This document shows, piece by piece, positions 36,009-44,788 of a stretch of DNA of 64,000 nt. Both the position numbers and the translations under genes were made by a program. Within the stretch, counting starts at the first letter, position 1. Every line of letters starts with the position of its first letter. Source of the DNA: an uncultured Methanoregula sp. (GTDB lineage Archaea > Halobacteriota > Methanomicrobia > Methanomicrobiales > Methanospirillaceae); NCBI RefSeq assembly GCF_963677065.1, contig NZ_OY781872.1:987419-1051418 (forward strand). Direction: 5' to 3'. The notes beneath the pieces are model-generated. The model worked only from the letters and a program-made list of their open reading frames with translations, did not search any database and was not told where the DNA came from.

Positions 36009-36794
36009 ATGATGTGCAAAGACGGCGACCTGGGGTGCAGGATGGGCCAGGTGGAACAGATGATCCGGTACGCGTACTGGAATGCGGGATGCAAGGGGAT
36101 TGTGATCGGCCTGTCCGGGGGGATAGACTCTGCGGTTGCGGCGGCTTTCTGCTGCAGGGCGGTCGGCCCGGCGAAGGTTGTGGGGATCTCGCTGCCGGCA
36201 AAAGTGAGCAACCCGGCGGATATCCGGGACGCTGCTGAGCTCTGCACTCAGCTCGGGATGGCGCACCAGGTGATCGATATCGAACCTATGCTCTCCGCGT
36301 ACCGGAGCATGCCCGGGTTTGCAGAGACCCCATACCTGCTCGGCAACCTGATGGCCCGCATCCGCATGACCGTCCTCTTCTACCATGCCAACCGGGACAA
36401 CCGGCTGGTCTGCGGCACATCCAACCGGAGCGAGTACATGCTCGGCTACTGTACCAAGTACGGGGACAACGCCGCCGACCTTCAGCCGATCCTGCACCTG
36501 TATAAGAGCGACGTGTATGTCATTGCCCGCGAACTCGGGATTCCAGACCCTATCCTTAACAAGACCCCCTCGGCAGGTCTCTGGGAGGGGCAGAGCGATG
36601 AGAAGGAGATCGGCCTGACGTACGCTCAGATCGATGCATCGCTTAAGTCCCTTGAAAGTCATGACTGGGTGCCGGTATCCCCGACTGAAGAAAAAGTGCT
36701 GGCTCTTGTGAAAAAGAGCGCCCACAAACGCCTCTCTCCCCCTAATCTTTTAGCAGTACCTCAAAAAGCGGCAGATATTTCTCCGGAACATTGA
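36009..36794 (+). CDS. nadE: NAD+ synthetase
   Basis: This is a 261-aa ammonia-dependent NadE that amidates deamido-NAD. The PP-loop is SGGIDS (36-41). NRLVCGTSNRSEYMLGY and YGDNAADLQPILHLYKSDV are the substrate-binding blocks, and LWEGQSDEKEIGLTY is conserved. There is no glutaminase domain. It starts 4 bases after the channel gene. Its last 53 bases overlap the convergent cupin isomerase gene, so the tail may be a lineage-specific extension. Confidence 0.93.
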   Translation: MMCKDGDLGCRMGQVEQMIRYAYWNAGCKGIVIGLSGGIDSAVAAAFCCRAVGPAKVVGISLPAKVSNPADIRDAAELCTQLGMAHQVIDIEPMLSAYRSMPGFAETPYLLGNLMARIRMTVLFYHANRDNRLVCGTSNRSEYMLGYCTKYGDNAADLQPILHLYKSDVYVIARELGIPDPILNKTPSAGLWEGQSDEKEIGLTYAQIDASLKSLESHDWVPVSPTEEKVLALVKKSAHKRLSPPNLLAVPQKAADISPEH

Positions 36795-37449
36795 GGAACT
36801 CAAGAGCACTGCTATTCCCGACAAGGTTATACAGGGGGCCTTTGCAGATCCGGTGGTCCCCCCGGCCGGCACGGGAACTGAGGATCCTTACTTCCGGCGC
36901 GGACGGGTATTCCGGATTTTTCCGTATATCCCCTGAAGTGAGCTCATAATAGACAGCTCCCTTACGGCTCTCGTATTCCCCGTACTCGCTCTCAAAAGCG
37001 GTGGACACGATGTTGGCCATGGAGAGGATCCGGTCCCTCGAAGGGTTAATTGTAATATGGCCGTACCCGGGGGGAATTATTACGATATCGCCCGTCTCCG
37101 CCTTGATCAGGACGACGTCATCGAGATTGCGGGACTGAAGGAGATAATGGGCCTCACCTTCCAGGACTTCATATACCTCAGGATAACCGATACCCGCCTT
37201 GTTCTGCGGGTGGTAATGACCTTTGGTCTTGACCCATTCGCCGCAGAGATCGCGGGGGGGGATGACGGTCAGGTCATAGCGGAGGTTGTGGGAATGGAGC
37301 CAGTGCCAGTCCGCGTCTGATTTTGCCAGATCGCGGTACATAAAATAGAGGGGCTCGCTGCACGCGCACGAAGGATCGGCGAGGACAGGGCGCATCTCCC
37401 CGATTGTCCGCACTCCCGGGGCTGGCAGCTCCCCATCCCATCCAAGCAT
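36742..37449 (-). CDS. Cupin-type glucose-6-phosphate isomerase
   Basis: This 235-aa archaeal cupin phosphoglucose isomerase interconverts glucose-6-P and fructose-6-P. The cupin metal site is visible in TKGHYHPQ with the later Glu of YPEVYEVLEGEAHYLLQ, and His in IIPPGYGHITINPS. The start is ATG 37449, sharing one base with the stop of the upstream gene; a TTG one codon earlier is possible. The 3' end overlaps nadE on the other strand by 53 bases. Confidence 0.93.
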   Translation of the reverse strand: MLGWDGELPAPGVRTIGEMRPVLADPSCACSEPLYFMYRDLAKSDADWHWLHSHNLRYDLTVIPPRDLCGEWVKTKGHYHPQNKAGIGYPEVYEVLEGEAHYLLQSRNLDDVVLIKAETGDIVIIPPGYGHITINPSRDRILSMANIVSTAFESEYGEYESRKGAVYYELTSGDIRKNPEYPSAPEVRILSSRAGRGDHRICKGPLYNLVGNSSALEFLNVPEKYLPLFEVLLKD

Positions 37450-38762
37450 CAATTCTTCTTTCTCATTACAAGTAAATAATACCCGGCGCCGGCTGCGATC
37501 AGGACGATGAGGATGAGTACTGGCAGGAACTGGAAGATGCCGCTGGAGGCCGGTTTTTGTACAATCTGGATTGGCAGCTTGAATGAATCAGAGACCTGGC
37601 TGTTGTCCAGCGAATCGCGATACCTGATCTCGTTATCAAGGGAATATGAACCAGGAGCTGCATCGCCGGCAGTACTCAGCCTGTACTGGCCAACCGCCGA
37701 CTCCCCGGGTTTTATATCGCCGAGATAGGCGGTATTATCTGTGCTGGTAAACGGGTCCACGGCAGAAAGCCGTGCCTGGGCATTATATGCGGTAAAAATC
37801 CCGTTGTTCCGGTAGCTGACCGTGATTACTGTATCCGATCCCTGGACAACGGAGATATTACCCGATGTTACGGAAAAGGCGAGCTTGTCCTCTACGGGGA
37901 TCCCCACGGTGTCCGCAGCTGTTGTAACGATATCGCCCTCGCGGTTTTCGTAGGTAACCACGACGTCAACCGGATACGTCTGTCTCTCCGCATCCTTGGA
38001 GACGCTCACTTTATACCTGCAGGTGATATCCCCGCCCCGGGGGAAATCCCCGACATAGATGCTGCTGTCGGTCGGGACGATCGGGCTTTTGCCGCTCCTG
38101 AGGATCCTGACGGTTGCCTTCTTTCCATCCTCGAAACCTGTGTTCCTTATCGTCAGGTTCAGGTAACCGCTCGTACCAACGCTGATATGATCCGGTACTG
38201 CTTCGAGAACATCGATCTTCACCTGGGGTTTGATACGGACGGTGACCGGGATCGTCACGTCTTTCTTGACATACGTTGACTGCAACGTATCCGCGGCAAG
38301 TTCCTGGGACTTTGCAAGATACGTGTAGGCGATTGTCACGGGAAGCTGGTATTCCCCGTTGGTTGCATCTGAAGTGATCTTGGCAGAGATGTTCACGGTC
38401 TTGGATCCCATTGACGCGATATCGCCGATATTCTGGGGATCGGTTTTTATGACGATGGGGGCGTTACCGGAGGAGAGGCCGACGGTCACCATCTTGGCAG
38501 TTGTCGGAATATCGTCGCGGGCTATGGTCCCGGTCCCCTCGTATGCAGCATTTCCGGACCAGTTGCTCTCCATTGTGCTCACGCCCCGGTTCTGCACAAC
38601 AAGCGTGATTGTGGCATCCTGTCCCGGGGAAAACTGGTTGGTTCCCGAGATCACTGCCGTCATCTGGGGCATCCCGTCAGTGTATGTTTTCAGCCCCGCT
38701 GCCGGTATGACGCATAGAAACAGCAGCACGAGAAAGATGAGGATCGCTTTTGGAAAATTCAT
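37449..38762 (-). CDS. COG1361/CARDB-like secreted S-layer-type protein
   Basis: This 437-aa protein has a signal peptide (1-23), tandem CARDB/alpha-galactosidase-NEW3-like beta-sandwich repeats, and a C-terminal membrane helix (about 412-432) followed by RKKN. The repeat signature is the recurring NRG/NTG/NNG turn (VVQNRG, TIRNTG, SYRNNG). It resembles COG1361 S-layer domain proteins. The cupin isomerase gene directly follows, so a shared transcript is likely although the functions look unrelated. Confidence 0.85.
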   Translation of the reverse strand: MNFPKAILIFLVLLFLCVIPAAGLKTYTDGMPQMTAVISGTNQFSPGQDATITLVVQNRGVSTMESNWSGNAAYEGTGTIARDDIPTTAKMVTVGLSSGNAPIVIKTDPQNIGDIASMGSKTVNISAKITSDATNGEYQLPVTIAYTYLAKSQELAADTLQSTYVKKDVTIPVTVRIKPQVKIDVLEAVPDHISVGTSGYLNLTIRNTGFEDGKKATVRILRSGKSPIVPTDSSIYVGDFPRGGDITCRYKVSVSKDAERQTYPVDVVVTYENREGDIVTTAADTVGIPVEDKLAFSVTSGNISVVQGSDTVITVSYRNNGIFTAYNAQARLSAVDPFTSTDNTAYLGDIKPGESAVGQYRLSTAGDAAPGSYSLDNEIRYRDSLDNSQVSDSFKLPIQIVQKPASSGIFQFLPVLILIVLIAAGAGYYLLVMRKKN

Positions 38763-38913
38763 TATCTATCCCTTGTTATTATTGCTGTATCAAGATTGAA
38801 TAGCGCAGGATATAAGGGAAATGTTTACGGGAAATCGCATGCGGTCCAAACCGGTTTCCCTGTGCACGGCCCCGTTGCCGATGCGAGAGATGATGTATAC
38901 AATCCCGTCTCTC

Positions 38914-39660
38914 TCAGAAATCCCTGATCTCATCCATTGCAGTGATATCCATGAGGCCTTTCATGGCCTGGATCTGCACCCACCGTTCGCCTTCCCGGAT
39001 GACTGCCAGTGGATTCGTACCCCCGATTGCTGCAATCGCTACGTACTGGGGGCTCACCGGAACACCGAGAAGAGGAAGATTGGGCATCCCCACCTCGAGG
39101 ATTCCTGAATAACAGCTGTCGGCAAGTTCATCGAGAACTATGCCAACCAGGGGTTCGGCTTCCATATGGAACTCCCGGATATTGGCAAGGATGTTACCGC
39201 TTCCCCGGCGCATCACGTTGGTTACCGAGGTGGTCTTCTGGGAGATGAGCACCTGGAGGGGGTCAATTGTCGTGTATTCGTACATGATGATGTGGGTGAA
39301 GCGGATCGGCACGCGGTTCTCGATCTCGACAACACCCCCGCCTATTGGATTGACCGGTATTCCCCGCCGGATCAGGAGCCCGTCGAACGTGATGCTGCAC
39401 ATGGTGCAGATCCCCGTGCATCCCTCGGGGATGGTTATATTCTCAATCCGCTCTCCGGATGGAATGAGTTTTATGAGGCCGCTGACGCTGATGCCGGCCC
39501 TGTAGGAATCCCTGAGAACGGAGATAGCAAATTCCAGGTCCTCGTTTTTGATAAGGGAGAGGTTGTACACCACATCTCCGGTTCCCTTTTCTGGATCGAA
39601 CGTGACCTGGATGGCATAATCTTCGATATTATGGTTGACGAACTTGATGGGCAGCGTCAT
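38914..39660 (-). CDS. Stand-alone NrpR regulatory domain protein (NrpRII-like, DUF128)
   Basis: This 248-aa protein is a single NrpR domain (DUF128, PF01995): IPEGCTGICTMCSITFDGLLIRRGIPVNPIGGGVVEI, RFTHIIMYEYTTIDPLQVLI, GSGNILANIREFHMEAEPLV and GGTNPLAVIREGE are its blocks. There is no helix-turn-helix. In Methanosarcina, NrpRII has this form and works with the DNA-binding NrpRI in 2-oxoglutarate-sensitive repression of nitrogen genes. This ORF is likely that partner. The ATG at 39660 is chosen; an upstream extension is antisense to the divergent gene. Confidence 0.82.
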   Translation of the reverse strand: MTLPIKFVNHNIEDYAIQVTFDPEKGTGDVVYNLSLIKNEDLEFAISVLRDSYRAGISVSGLIKLIPSGERIENITIPEGCTGICTMCSITFDGLLIRRGIPVNPIGGGVVEIENRVPIRFTHIIMYEYTTIDPLQVLISQKTTSVTNVMRRGSGNILANIREFHMEAEPLVGIVLDELADSCYSGILEVGMPNLPLLGVPVSPQYVAIAAIGGTNPLAVIREGERWVQIQAMKGLMDITAMDEIRDF

Positions 39661-39679
39661 TAATACTAATCTCGGACAT

Positions 39680-39697
39680 AACAATAGAAAAATTGTT
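39680..39697. promoter_or_regulatory. Inverted repeat in divergent promoter
   Basis: AACAAT-AGAAAA-ATTGTT at 39680-39697 is a perfect 6-bp inverted repeat with a 6-base spacer. It lies in the 61-base gap between the divergent NrpRII-like gene and the 39722 gene. Its position suits a site that controls both promoters. Confidence 0.4.
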
Positions 39698-39721
39698 CTA
39701 TAAGAGTAAGGCAATTTATTT

Positions 39722-40678
39722 ATGATGGAACAAGAAATGCGGGAAAAAGCCAAGAATGCGATGCGCCTCATTCTTGAAGCGGCTCGTTTTGAGGTGGAAG
39801 AGGTTGACGATCCGCTCGATCTCTCGGCAGTTCGCGACGGCACATGCCTCCTGGTGCTCTGTTCGAACGATGGTGATGTCATCAGCCAGTTCGACAAGAC
39901 CAACTACAGCCTCATGATCGATGATCAGGAGATGAACTGCAAGAAGCTGCTCTTCACTCTCGAAAAGACGGTTGCCACTGAGAACTGCATCCAGTGGGGT
40001 ATCGACGAGTTCGTGCGGTACACCGGAGAAGCAGTCCTTGCCGATATTGTCGGCCGTGAGCTTGCACTCGATCTCACCCCGTCCAAAGCCAAAAAAGCAG
40101 CAATTGCAGCAGCAGCAGCACCAAAAGAGGAGGAGCCCTCCGGCATCACCCTGCTCCATTTCCCGATAAAACTCTCTGAACAGGCAGCAATACGTGCGGC
40201 CGGTATCCAGGGAACGGCAAAACTGAGGTTCATGCCGTACTTCCTCTTCCACTACCAGAGTTCTGGCGAGCAGGTGTACAAGGACCGCCGCATCCCGTTC
40301 GATGCGGACGGCTGGGGTGCTATCAATGCCATCAACGGGATCAAGATCGATCTGGACGGGAAACTCGTTGAAGAACGGGAGATCCCGGGAAGCGCCGAGG
40401 TCTGCGATCCCCACATCCGCAAAGACGAAGCCACCGAACGGATCACCAACGAACTCATCGAGCGCCTGACCCAGAAAGTCCGGATCAAGCAGGAGAAGGG
40501 AGATGCCATCTTCTACGAGGAGAAGATCCTAAAGCCCGACCGGAAGAATATCACCGTCGAGACAAAACAGGTCTACATTCCCGTCTGGCAGATCCGGGGC
40601 AAGAAGATCGTGGAAGTGAACGCGTTCACCGGGGAACTCCTGTCTGAGCCCATGGATGAAGGCGTGGAAGTATTCTAA
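39722..40678 (+). CDS. Conserved hypothetical archaeal protein
   Basis: This is a 318-aa soluble protein. The N-terminal part (1-120) is an alpha/beta domain (LILEAARFEVEEVDDPLDL ... CLLVLCSNDGDVISQFD). An Ala/Lys-rich hinge follows near 122-140, and then a C-terminal domain with LRFMPYFLFHYQSSG and a closing VNAFTGELLSEPMDEGVEVF. I do not recognise the family. It has no signal peptide. It is divergent from the NrpRII-like gene. A DNA- or RNA-related role is possible but unsupported. Confidence 0.7.
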   Translation: MMEQEMREKAKNAMRLILEAARFEVEEVDDPLDLSAVRDGTCLLVLCSNDGDVISQFDKTNYSLMIDDQEMNCKKLLFTLEKTVATENCIQWGIDEFVRYTGEAVLADIVGRELALDLTPSKAKKAAIAAAAAPKEEEPSGITLLHFPIKLSEQAAIRAAGIQGTAKLRFMPYFLFHYQSSGEQVYKDRRIPFDADGWGAINAINGIKIDLDGKLVEEREIPGSAEVCDPHIRKDEATERITNELIERLTQKVRIKQEKGDAIFYEEKILKPDRKNITVETKQVYIPVWQIRGKKIVEVNAFTGELLSEPMDEGVEVF

Positions 40679-40709
40679 GTTCGCATGATCGATACCATCC
40701 CGCAATCCC

Positions 40710-40764
40710 GCGAGGCATCCTGCCTCGCACTCCTTTTTTTCAGCCCGGCAGAGCATTGCCGGGC
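40710..40764 (+). terminator. Two consecutive strong hairpins
   Basis: The first is GCGAGGCA-TCC-TGCCTCGC at 40710-40728 (8-bp perfect stem), followed by a T run at 40731-40740. The second is GCCCGGCA-GAGCAT-TGCCGGGC at 40743-40764 (8-bp perfect stem). Together they probably end the transcript of the 39722-40678 gene before the flavoprotein gene. Confidence 0.65.
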
Positions 40765-40806
40765 CACCGGTTTTCTGACTGAAAGATATTCCCCGTCGTG
40801 GCCCGC

Positions 40807-42138
40807 ATGATCGTCATTCTCGGAGGAGGACCGGCCGGGAGAATCGCCTCGATCCGTCTTGCCTCGTCCGGGAAGGACGTGACCCTTGTCGAGAAGGGAA
40901 CGATCGGGGGGCAGTGCCTCCACTATGGCTGCATGCCGGTCTGCGCCCTCAATGATGTGGCCCGCTTTATCCAGGAGGCCGGTACGTTCAGAGCGCTTGG
41001 GATCACGGACGCTGTCCCGTCAATTGATTTTCCCGTTCTCCTTAAAGAGATGCAGATGGTGCAGGAAACCATCACATCCGTCCTCGACCGCGAGACCCGG
41101 GATGCGGGTGTCAGGATCCTGTACGGGAAGGATGGCAGGTTTGACGGGAACCAGGTTGTAGTGGAAGACGAGCCCCTGCCCGCTGAATCTGTCATCCTTG
41201 CTACCGGGTCCCGTCCGAATATCCCACAGGTTCCGGGGATCCACCAGACGGGGGTCTTTACCCCCCACACGCTCCGGCAGATGGATCGCCTGCCGAAAAA
41301 GCTCGTCATTATCGGCGGGGGGATCATGGCAGCGGAGTTTGCCTACATATTCTCCCGGTTCGGAAGCCAGGTTACTATCCTTTCCCGAAGCGGTTTTTTG
41401 AAAACGGTCGATGAACATATCCGGAAACGTGCGGTCCGGGAACTGGCGGGCGTCAGCATCCGTGAAGGATGCGACATCCAGTCGGCTGAACGCGGGAACG
41501 ATGGCATGCGGATCAACCTGAAGGCCGGAGGAAAGACCGAGACGCTTGCCTGCGATGCCGTACTCCTCGCTGCCGGCCTTCTTCCCCGCTCGGAACTGCT
41601 CGAAGGCGTTGCAAAACGGCCGAACGGCGAAGTGATCGTGAACGATCGCATGCAGACGAATCTGCCGGGCGTCTATGCCTGCGGGGATGTGACCGGCCCG
41701 CCCTACCTGACACCGGTTGCCCGCCACCAGGGGATCGTGGCTGCCGACAACCTCCTCGGGAAAACACGGAAGATGGATTACTCCTGCATACCCCAGGCTA
41801 TCAACCTCGGGTACGAGCTCGCGTTCTGCTCGGATGGCAGCGGGACGGCTAAGCCGCTCGTCTTACCCGGGCCCGCGGGGCCGGGAACGTTCTGGTCGGT
41901 GCCCGATTCCAATACCGGGTTTGCCAAGCTCATGGTAGAGGCGGATGGCTCGATAAGCGGCATGTGCTCGGCCTCGCCCGGAGGGGGGCTCATTGCAGGT
42001 TACATGGCGCTTCTCATGAAACGGCACTTCTCCGTACACGATTTCGAGGAATTCATCGAGGTCCACCCATCGACAGACGGGGTCTATGGCCTGGCAAAAT
42101 ATGCCTCCGAGACTCTGAAAAAGCGCAAGGGCGAATAA
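40807..42138 (+). CDS. Class I FAD-dependent pyridine nucleotide-disulfide oxidoreductase (lipoamide dehydrogenase-like)
   Basis: This 443-aa flavoenzyme has the FAD motif VILGGGPAGRIASIRLA, the redox disulfide GGQCLHYGCMP (Cys37 and Cys42) and the NAD(P) motif VIIGGGIMAAEFAYIFSRFG. The second FAD motif is VYACGDVTG, followed by a dimerisation domain. The usual HxxxxE active-site base pair appears as HPSTDG, which keeps the His but has Gly where the Glu should be. Substrate is unclear; no 2-oxoacid dehydrogenase genes are nearby. A GTG at 40798 is an alternative start. Confidence 0.85.
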   Translation: MIVILGGGPAGRIASIRLASSGKDVTLVEKGTIGGQCLHYGCMPVCALNDVARFIQEAGTFRALGITDAVPSIDFPVLLKEMQMVQETITSVLDRETRDAGVRILYGKDGRFDGNQVVVEDEPLPAESVILATGSRPNIPQVPGIHQTGVFTPHTLRQMDRLPKKLVIIGGGIMAAEFAYIFSRFGSQVTILSRSGFLKTVDEHIRKRAVRELAGVSIREGCDIQSAERGNDGMRINLKAGGKTETLACDAVLLAAGLLPRSELLEGVAKRPNGEVIVNDRMQTNLPGVYACGDVTGPPYLTPVARHQGIVAADNLLGKTRKMDYSCIPQAINLGYELAFCSDGSGTAKPLVLPGPAGPGTFWSVPDSNTGFAKLMVEADGSISGMCSASPGGGLIAGYMALLMKRHFSVHDFEEFIEVHPSTDGVYGLAKYASETLKKRKGE

Positions 42139-42244
42139 AACAACAGCTCCCAGGCTTTTAGTTCCGACGCTGGCTCTGTAGGTATTATTACATCCGCAGT
42201 AGCACTATTACGATACATATCCCCATACCCCGGGTGCTTTACTT

Positions 42245-43777
42245 ATGACCAGTCCCACCGAGAATACTGCGTTCGACCAGACACGGCTCGACAAGATTGC
42301 AGCCCTCCGCGAAAAAGGGCTCTCCATGTTCCCCCCCACCTTCGACCGGAAGAACACGGTCCTTGAGATCAAGACAACCTACGCGGATATCACCCACGAC
42401 AAGAGCGCCGAGAGCGTATCGACCGCGGGCAGGATCTACATTGTGCGTAACCACGGCAAGACGATCTTTGCCGATCTCGGGGATGAGACCGGCAAGATCC
42501 AGCTCTATATCCGCAAGAACGATCTCGGCGAGGAGCAGTTCGAGCTCTTCAACCAGTATGTGGAACGGGGGGACATTGTCGGGGTTTGCGGGCATGTCTT
42601 CCGGACCAAGCTGGGAGAGATCACCATCTGGGTGGATTCCTTCACCCTGCTCTGCAAGGCGGTCTGCTCCCTGCCGGAGAAGTTCCACGGGTTGAAGGAC
42701 ATCGAGAAGCGCTACCGCCAGCGGTACGTGGACCTGATCGTGAACGACGAGAACCGGCAGACCTTCAGGAACCGGAGCCGGATCGTCTCGCTCCTCCGCA
42801 GGTATCTGGACGACCATGGATTCCTCGAATTCGAGACCCCCATCCTCCAGCCGGTCTACGGTGGGGCAAACGCCCGGCCGTTCACAACCTACCACAACTT
42901 CCTTGACCAGAAACTCTTCCTCCGGATCGCACCCGAACTGTACCTGAAACGGCTGATCGTCGGAGGGTTCGAACAGGTCTTCGAGATCTCAAGGAACTTC
43001 CGGAACGAGGGTGTGGATGCGGACCACAACCCCGAGTTCACGATGGTGGAGATCTACTGGGTGTACCGGGACTTCCGGGACATGATGGAGCTCACCGAGA
43101 ATATCGTGACATACATCATCGACAAGGTACACGGGAAATACGAGCTCCCGTTCGGTGAGACAACGCTCAACTTCACCAAACCGTGGAGGAAACTCTCCAT
43201 GGCGGACTCCGTAAAGGAGATCGGCGGCATCGACATCTTTGCCCATTCGGTTGAGGAACTCCGGAAACTCGCCCACGAGCACCGGCTCGAGGACCCGGAC
43301 AAGCCCCAGTCCCAGCGGGAGTACCTCATCGCCTTCTTCGAGGGCCTTGTCGAGGAGAAACTCATCCAGCCGACCTTTATCTACGATTACCCGGTCGAGA
43401 ACTCACCTCTTGCAAAGCGCCACCGCGAGAAAGAGGGCTTCACCGAACGGTTCGAGCTCTTCATCGCCGGTATGGAAGTGGGCAACGGCTTCTCGGAACT
43501 CAATGACCCGGTCGACCAGAAAGAGCGGTTCGAAGCGCAGGACGAGAAGCGCCGGCTTGGGGATGTCGAGGCCCAGATGATCGACTACGATTTCATCAAC
43601 GCCATCGGGTACGGCATGCCCCCGACGGGCGGGGTCGGGATTGGCATCGACCGGCTCGTGATGCTCTTAACAAACAACAATTCCATCAAGGAAGTCATTC
43701 TTTTCCCCTCGATGAAAACCCTCCAGCCGGGCGAGGAAGAAGACGGGGCAGAAGAGAAGCCGGAAGCCGGGAACTGA
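42245..43777 (+). CDS. lysS: Lysyl-tRNA synthetase, class II
   Basis: This is a 510-aa class II LysRS. It has an N-terminal OB-fold anticodon-binding domain (about 60-170), motif 1 in FLEFETPILQPVYGGANARPF, motif 2 as FRNEGVDADHNPEFTMVEIY and motif 3 GVGIGIDRLVML. Many methanogens instead use a class I enzyme, so this bacterial-like type was probably acquired by transfer. It has an acidic tail (EEEDGAEEKPEAGN). It is a single gene with its own upstream AT-rich promoter. Confidence 0.95.
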   Translation: MTSPTENTAFDQTRLDKIAALREKGLSMFPPTFDRKNTVLEIKTTYADITHDKSAESVSTAGRIYIVRNHGKTIFADLGDETGKIQLYIRKNDLGEEQFELFNQYVERGDIVGVCGHVFRTKLGEITIWVDSFTLLCKAVCSLPEKFHGLKDIEKRYRQRYVDLIVNDENRQTFRNRSRIVSLLRRYLDDHGFLEFETPILQPVYGGANARPFTTYHNFLDQKLFLRIAPELYLKRLIVGGFEQVFEISRNFRNEGVDADHNPEFTMVEIYWVYRDFRDMMELTENIVTYIIDKVHGKYELPFGETTLNFTKPWRKLSMADSVKEIGGIDIFAHSVEELRKLAHEHRLEDPDKPQSQREYLIAFFEGLVEEKLIQPTFIYDYPVENSPLAKRHREKEGFTERFELFIAGMEVGNGFSELNDPVDQKERFEAQDEKRRLGDVEAQMIDYDFINAIGYGMPPTGGVGIGIDRLVMLLTNNNSIKEVILFPSMKTLQPGEEEDGAEEKPEAGN

Positions 43778-43855
43778 TACATCAGTCCCCTGCCGGTTAT
43801 TCCTTTTTTCGATGGTTTTCGGATACTATATTTCTCACGGTAGTAATACCTGTGT

Positions 43856-44671
43856 ATGGACTGCCGCTATCCTGCCCTGTCTCTTCTCCTTCTGTTCGTT
43901 CTGTTCATTGTCACCGGGTGTACCTCAGCCCCGACACAGCATGCCGTGACAACCCCGGCGGGCACGGTTACGGCTTCTTTGGAAAAGACTGCTCCGGCAG
44001 AACCGAAAACCCCCCGTATTACACAGGGAACTCCCGATCAGAGCATCGCGGAGGAGCTGGCAGCGGTGAAATCCGACAGTGCAGTCTGGAAAGAAGCGTA
44101 CCGCATGTTCAGCAACATCAAATCCACCGGATATGTCCATCCCCTCTATACCGATGACGATGCTGCAGGGATTTACAGATTCGACTGCCTCGGTTTTGTG
44201 GATCACGTACTGATGAATGCCACCCCGTCAGCATACCGGGAGATCGGGAAAGGTGTCAACCCGTCTATCGAGTCGTATGCTGCGGCTTTCAATAAGCTCG
44301 ATACCAAAAGTTCCGTTGCTCTCACGGGAATGAAAGTGGAGCACCCTCTCGATCTCCAGCCGGGGGATATCTGTCTCTGGTTAAAGCCGAATACCCTCGA
44401 TACCGGGCACATGTGGATCATTGCGGGGAAACCGCGAGTAAACCCGAAACGGGCCGATGAAGTTCTTGTCCGGATTTTCGATTCCACCGGCACTGTCCAC
44501 AGCAGCGATTCCCGGACCGGTTCCGCATATAAAACCGGGCTTGGCTCAGGGATCCTCGGGTTTATGGTAGACAATGCGGGGAGTCCGACGGGTCTTTACT
44601 GGGAGGGCGGGGTCAGCACTTCAGCGGGGGAAAAGGATACGACCATAGTTTGCGGGCGGCTGAACCAGTAA
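43856..44671 (+). CDS. Lipoprotein with NlpC/P60-like cysteine peptidase domain
   Basis: This 271-aa protein has a lipoprotein signal ending FIVTGC (Cys21), a Thr/Pro-rich linker, and a papain-like NlpC/P60-type fold. Cys111 in RFDCLGFVDHV is the nucleophile and His185 in DTGHMWIIAGKP the base. Such enzymes cut cell-wall peptides in bacteria. As most Methanomicrobiales lack murein, the target here is likely a surface protein or pseudopeptide (inference). It could also be transferred from bacteria. Confidence 0.75.
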   Translation: MDCRYPALSLLLLFVLFIVTGCTSAPTQHAVTTPAGTVTASLEKTAPAEPKTPRITQGTPDQSIAEELAAVKSDSAVWKEAYRMFSNIKSTGYVHPLYTDDDAAGIYRFDCLGFVDHVLMNATPSAYREIGKGVNPSIESYAAAFNKLDTKSSVALTGMKVEHPLDLQPGDICLWLKPNTLDTGHMWIIAGKPRVNPKRADEVLVRIFDSTGTVHSSDSRTGSAYKTGLGSGILGFMVDNAGSPTGLYWEGGVSTSAGEKDTTIVCGRLNQ

Positions 44672-44788
44672 ACGGGAACCAGATGATGTGCGTGGACTTC
44701 TGGGCGGCGGTGACCCGCGGGAGCCTCCCCAACTCTCTTCTGACCCTTTACAGGAACGGTTATCCCTGCGGTTTCCCCATATTTCCTT

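Noticed and set aside
39661..39903. N-terminal extension of the NrpRII-like protein
   Set aside because: The extension is antisense to the divergent 39722 gene and adds Ser/Arg-rich residues unlike the family.
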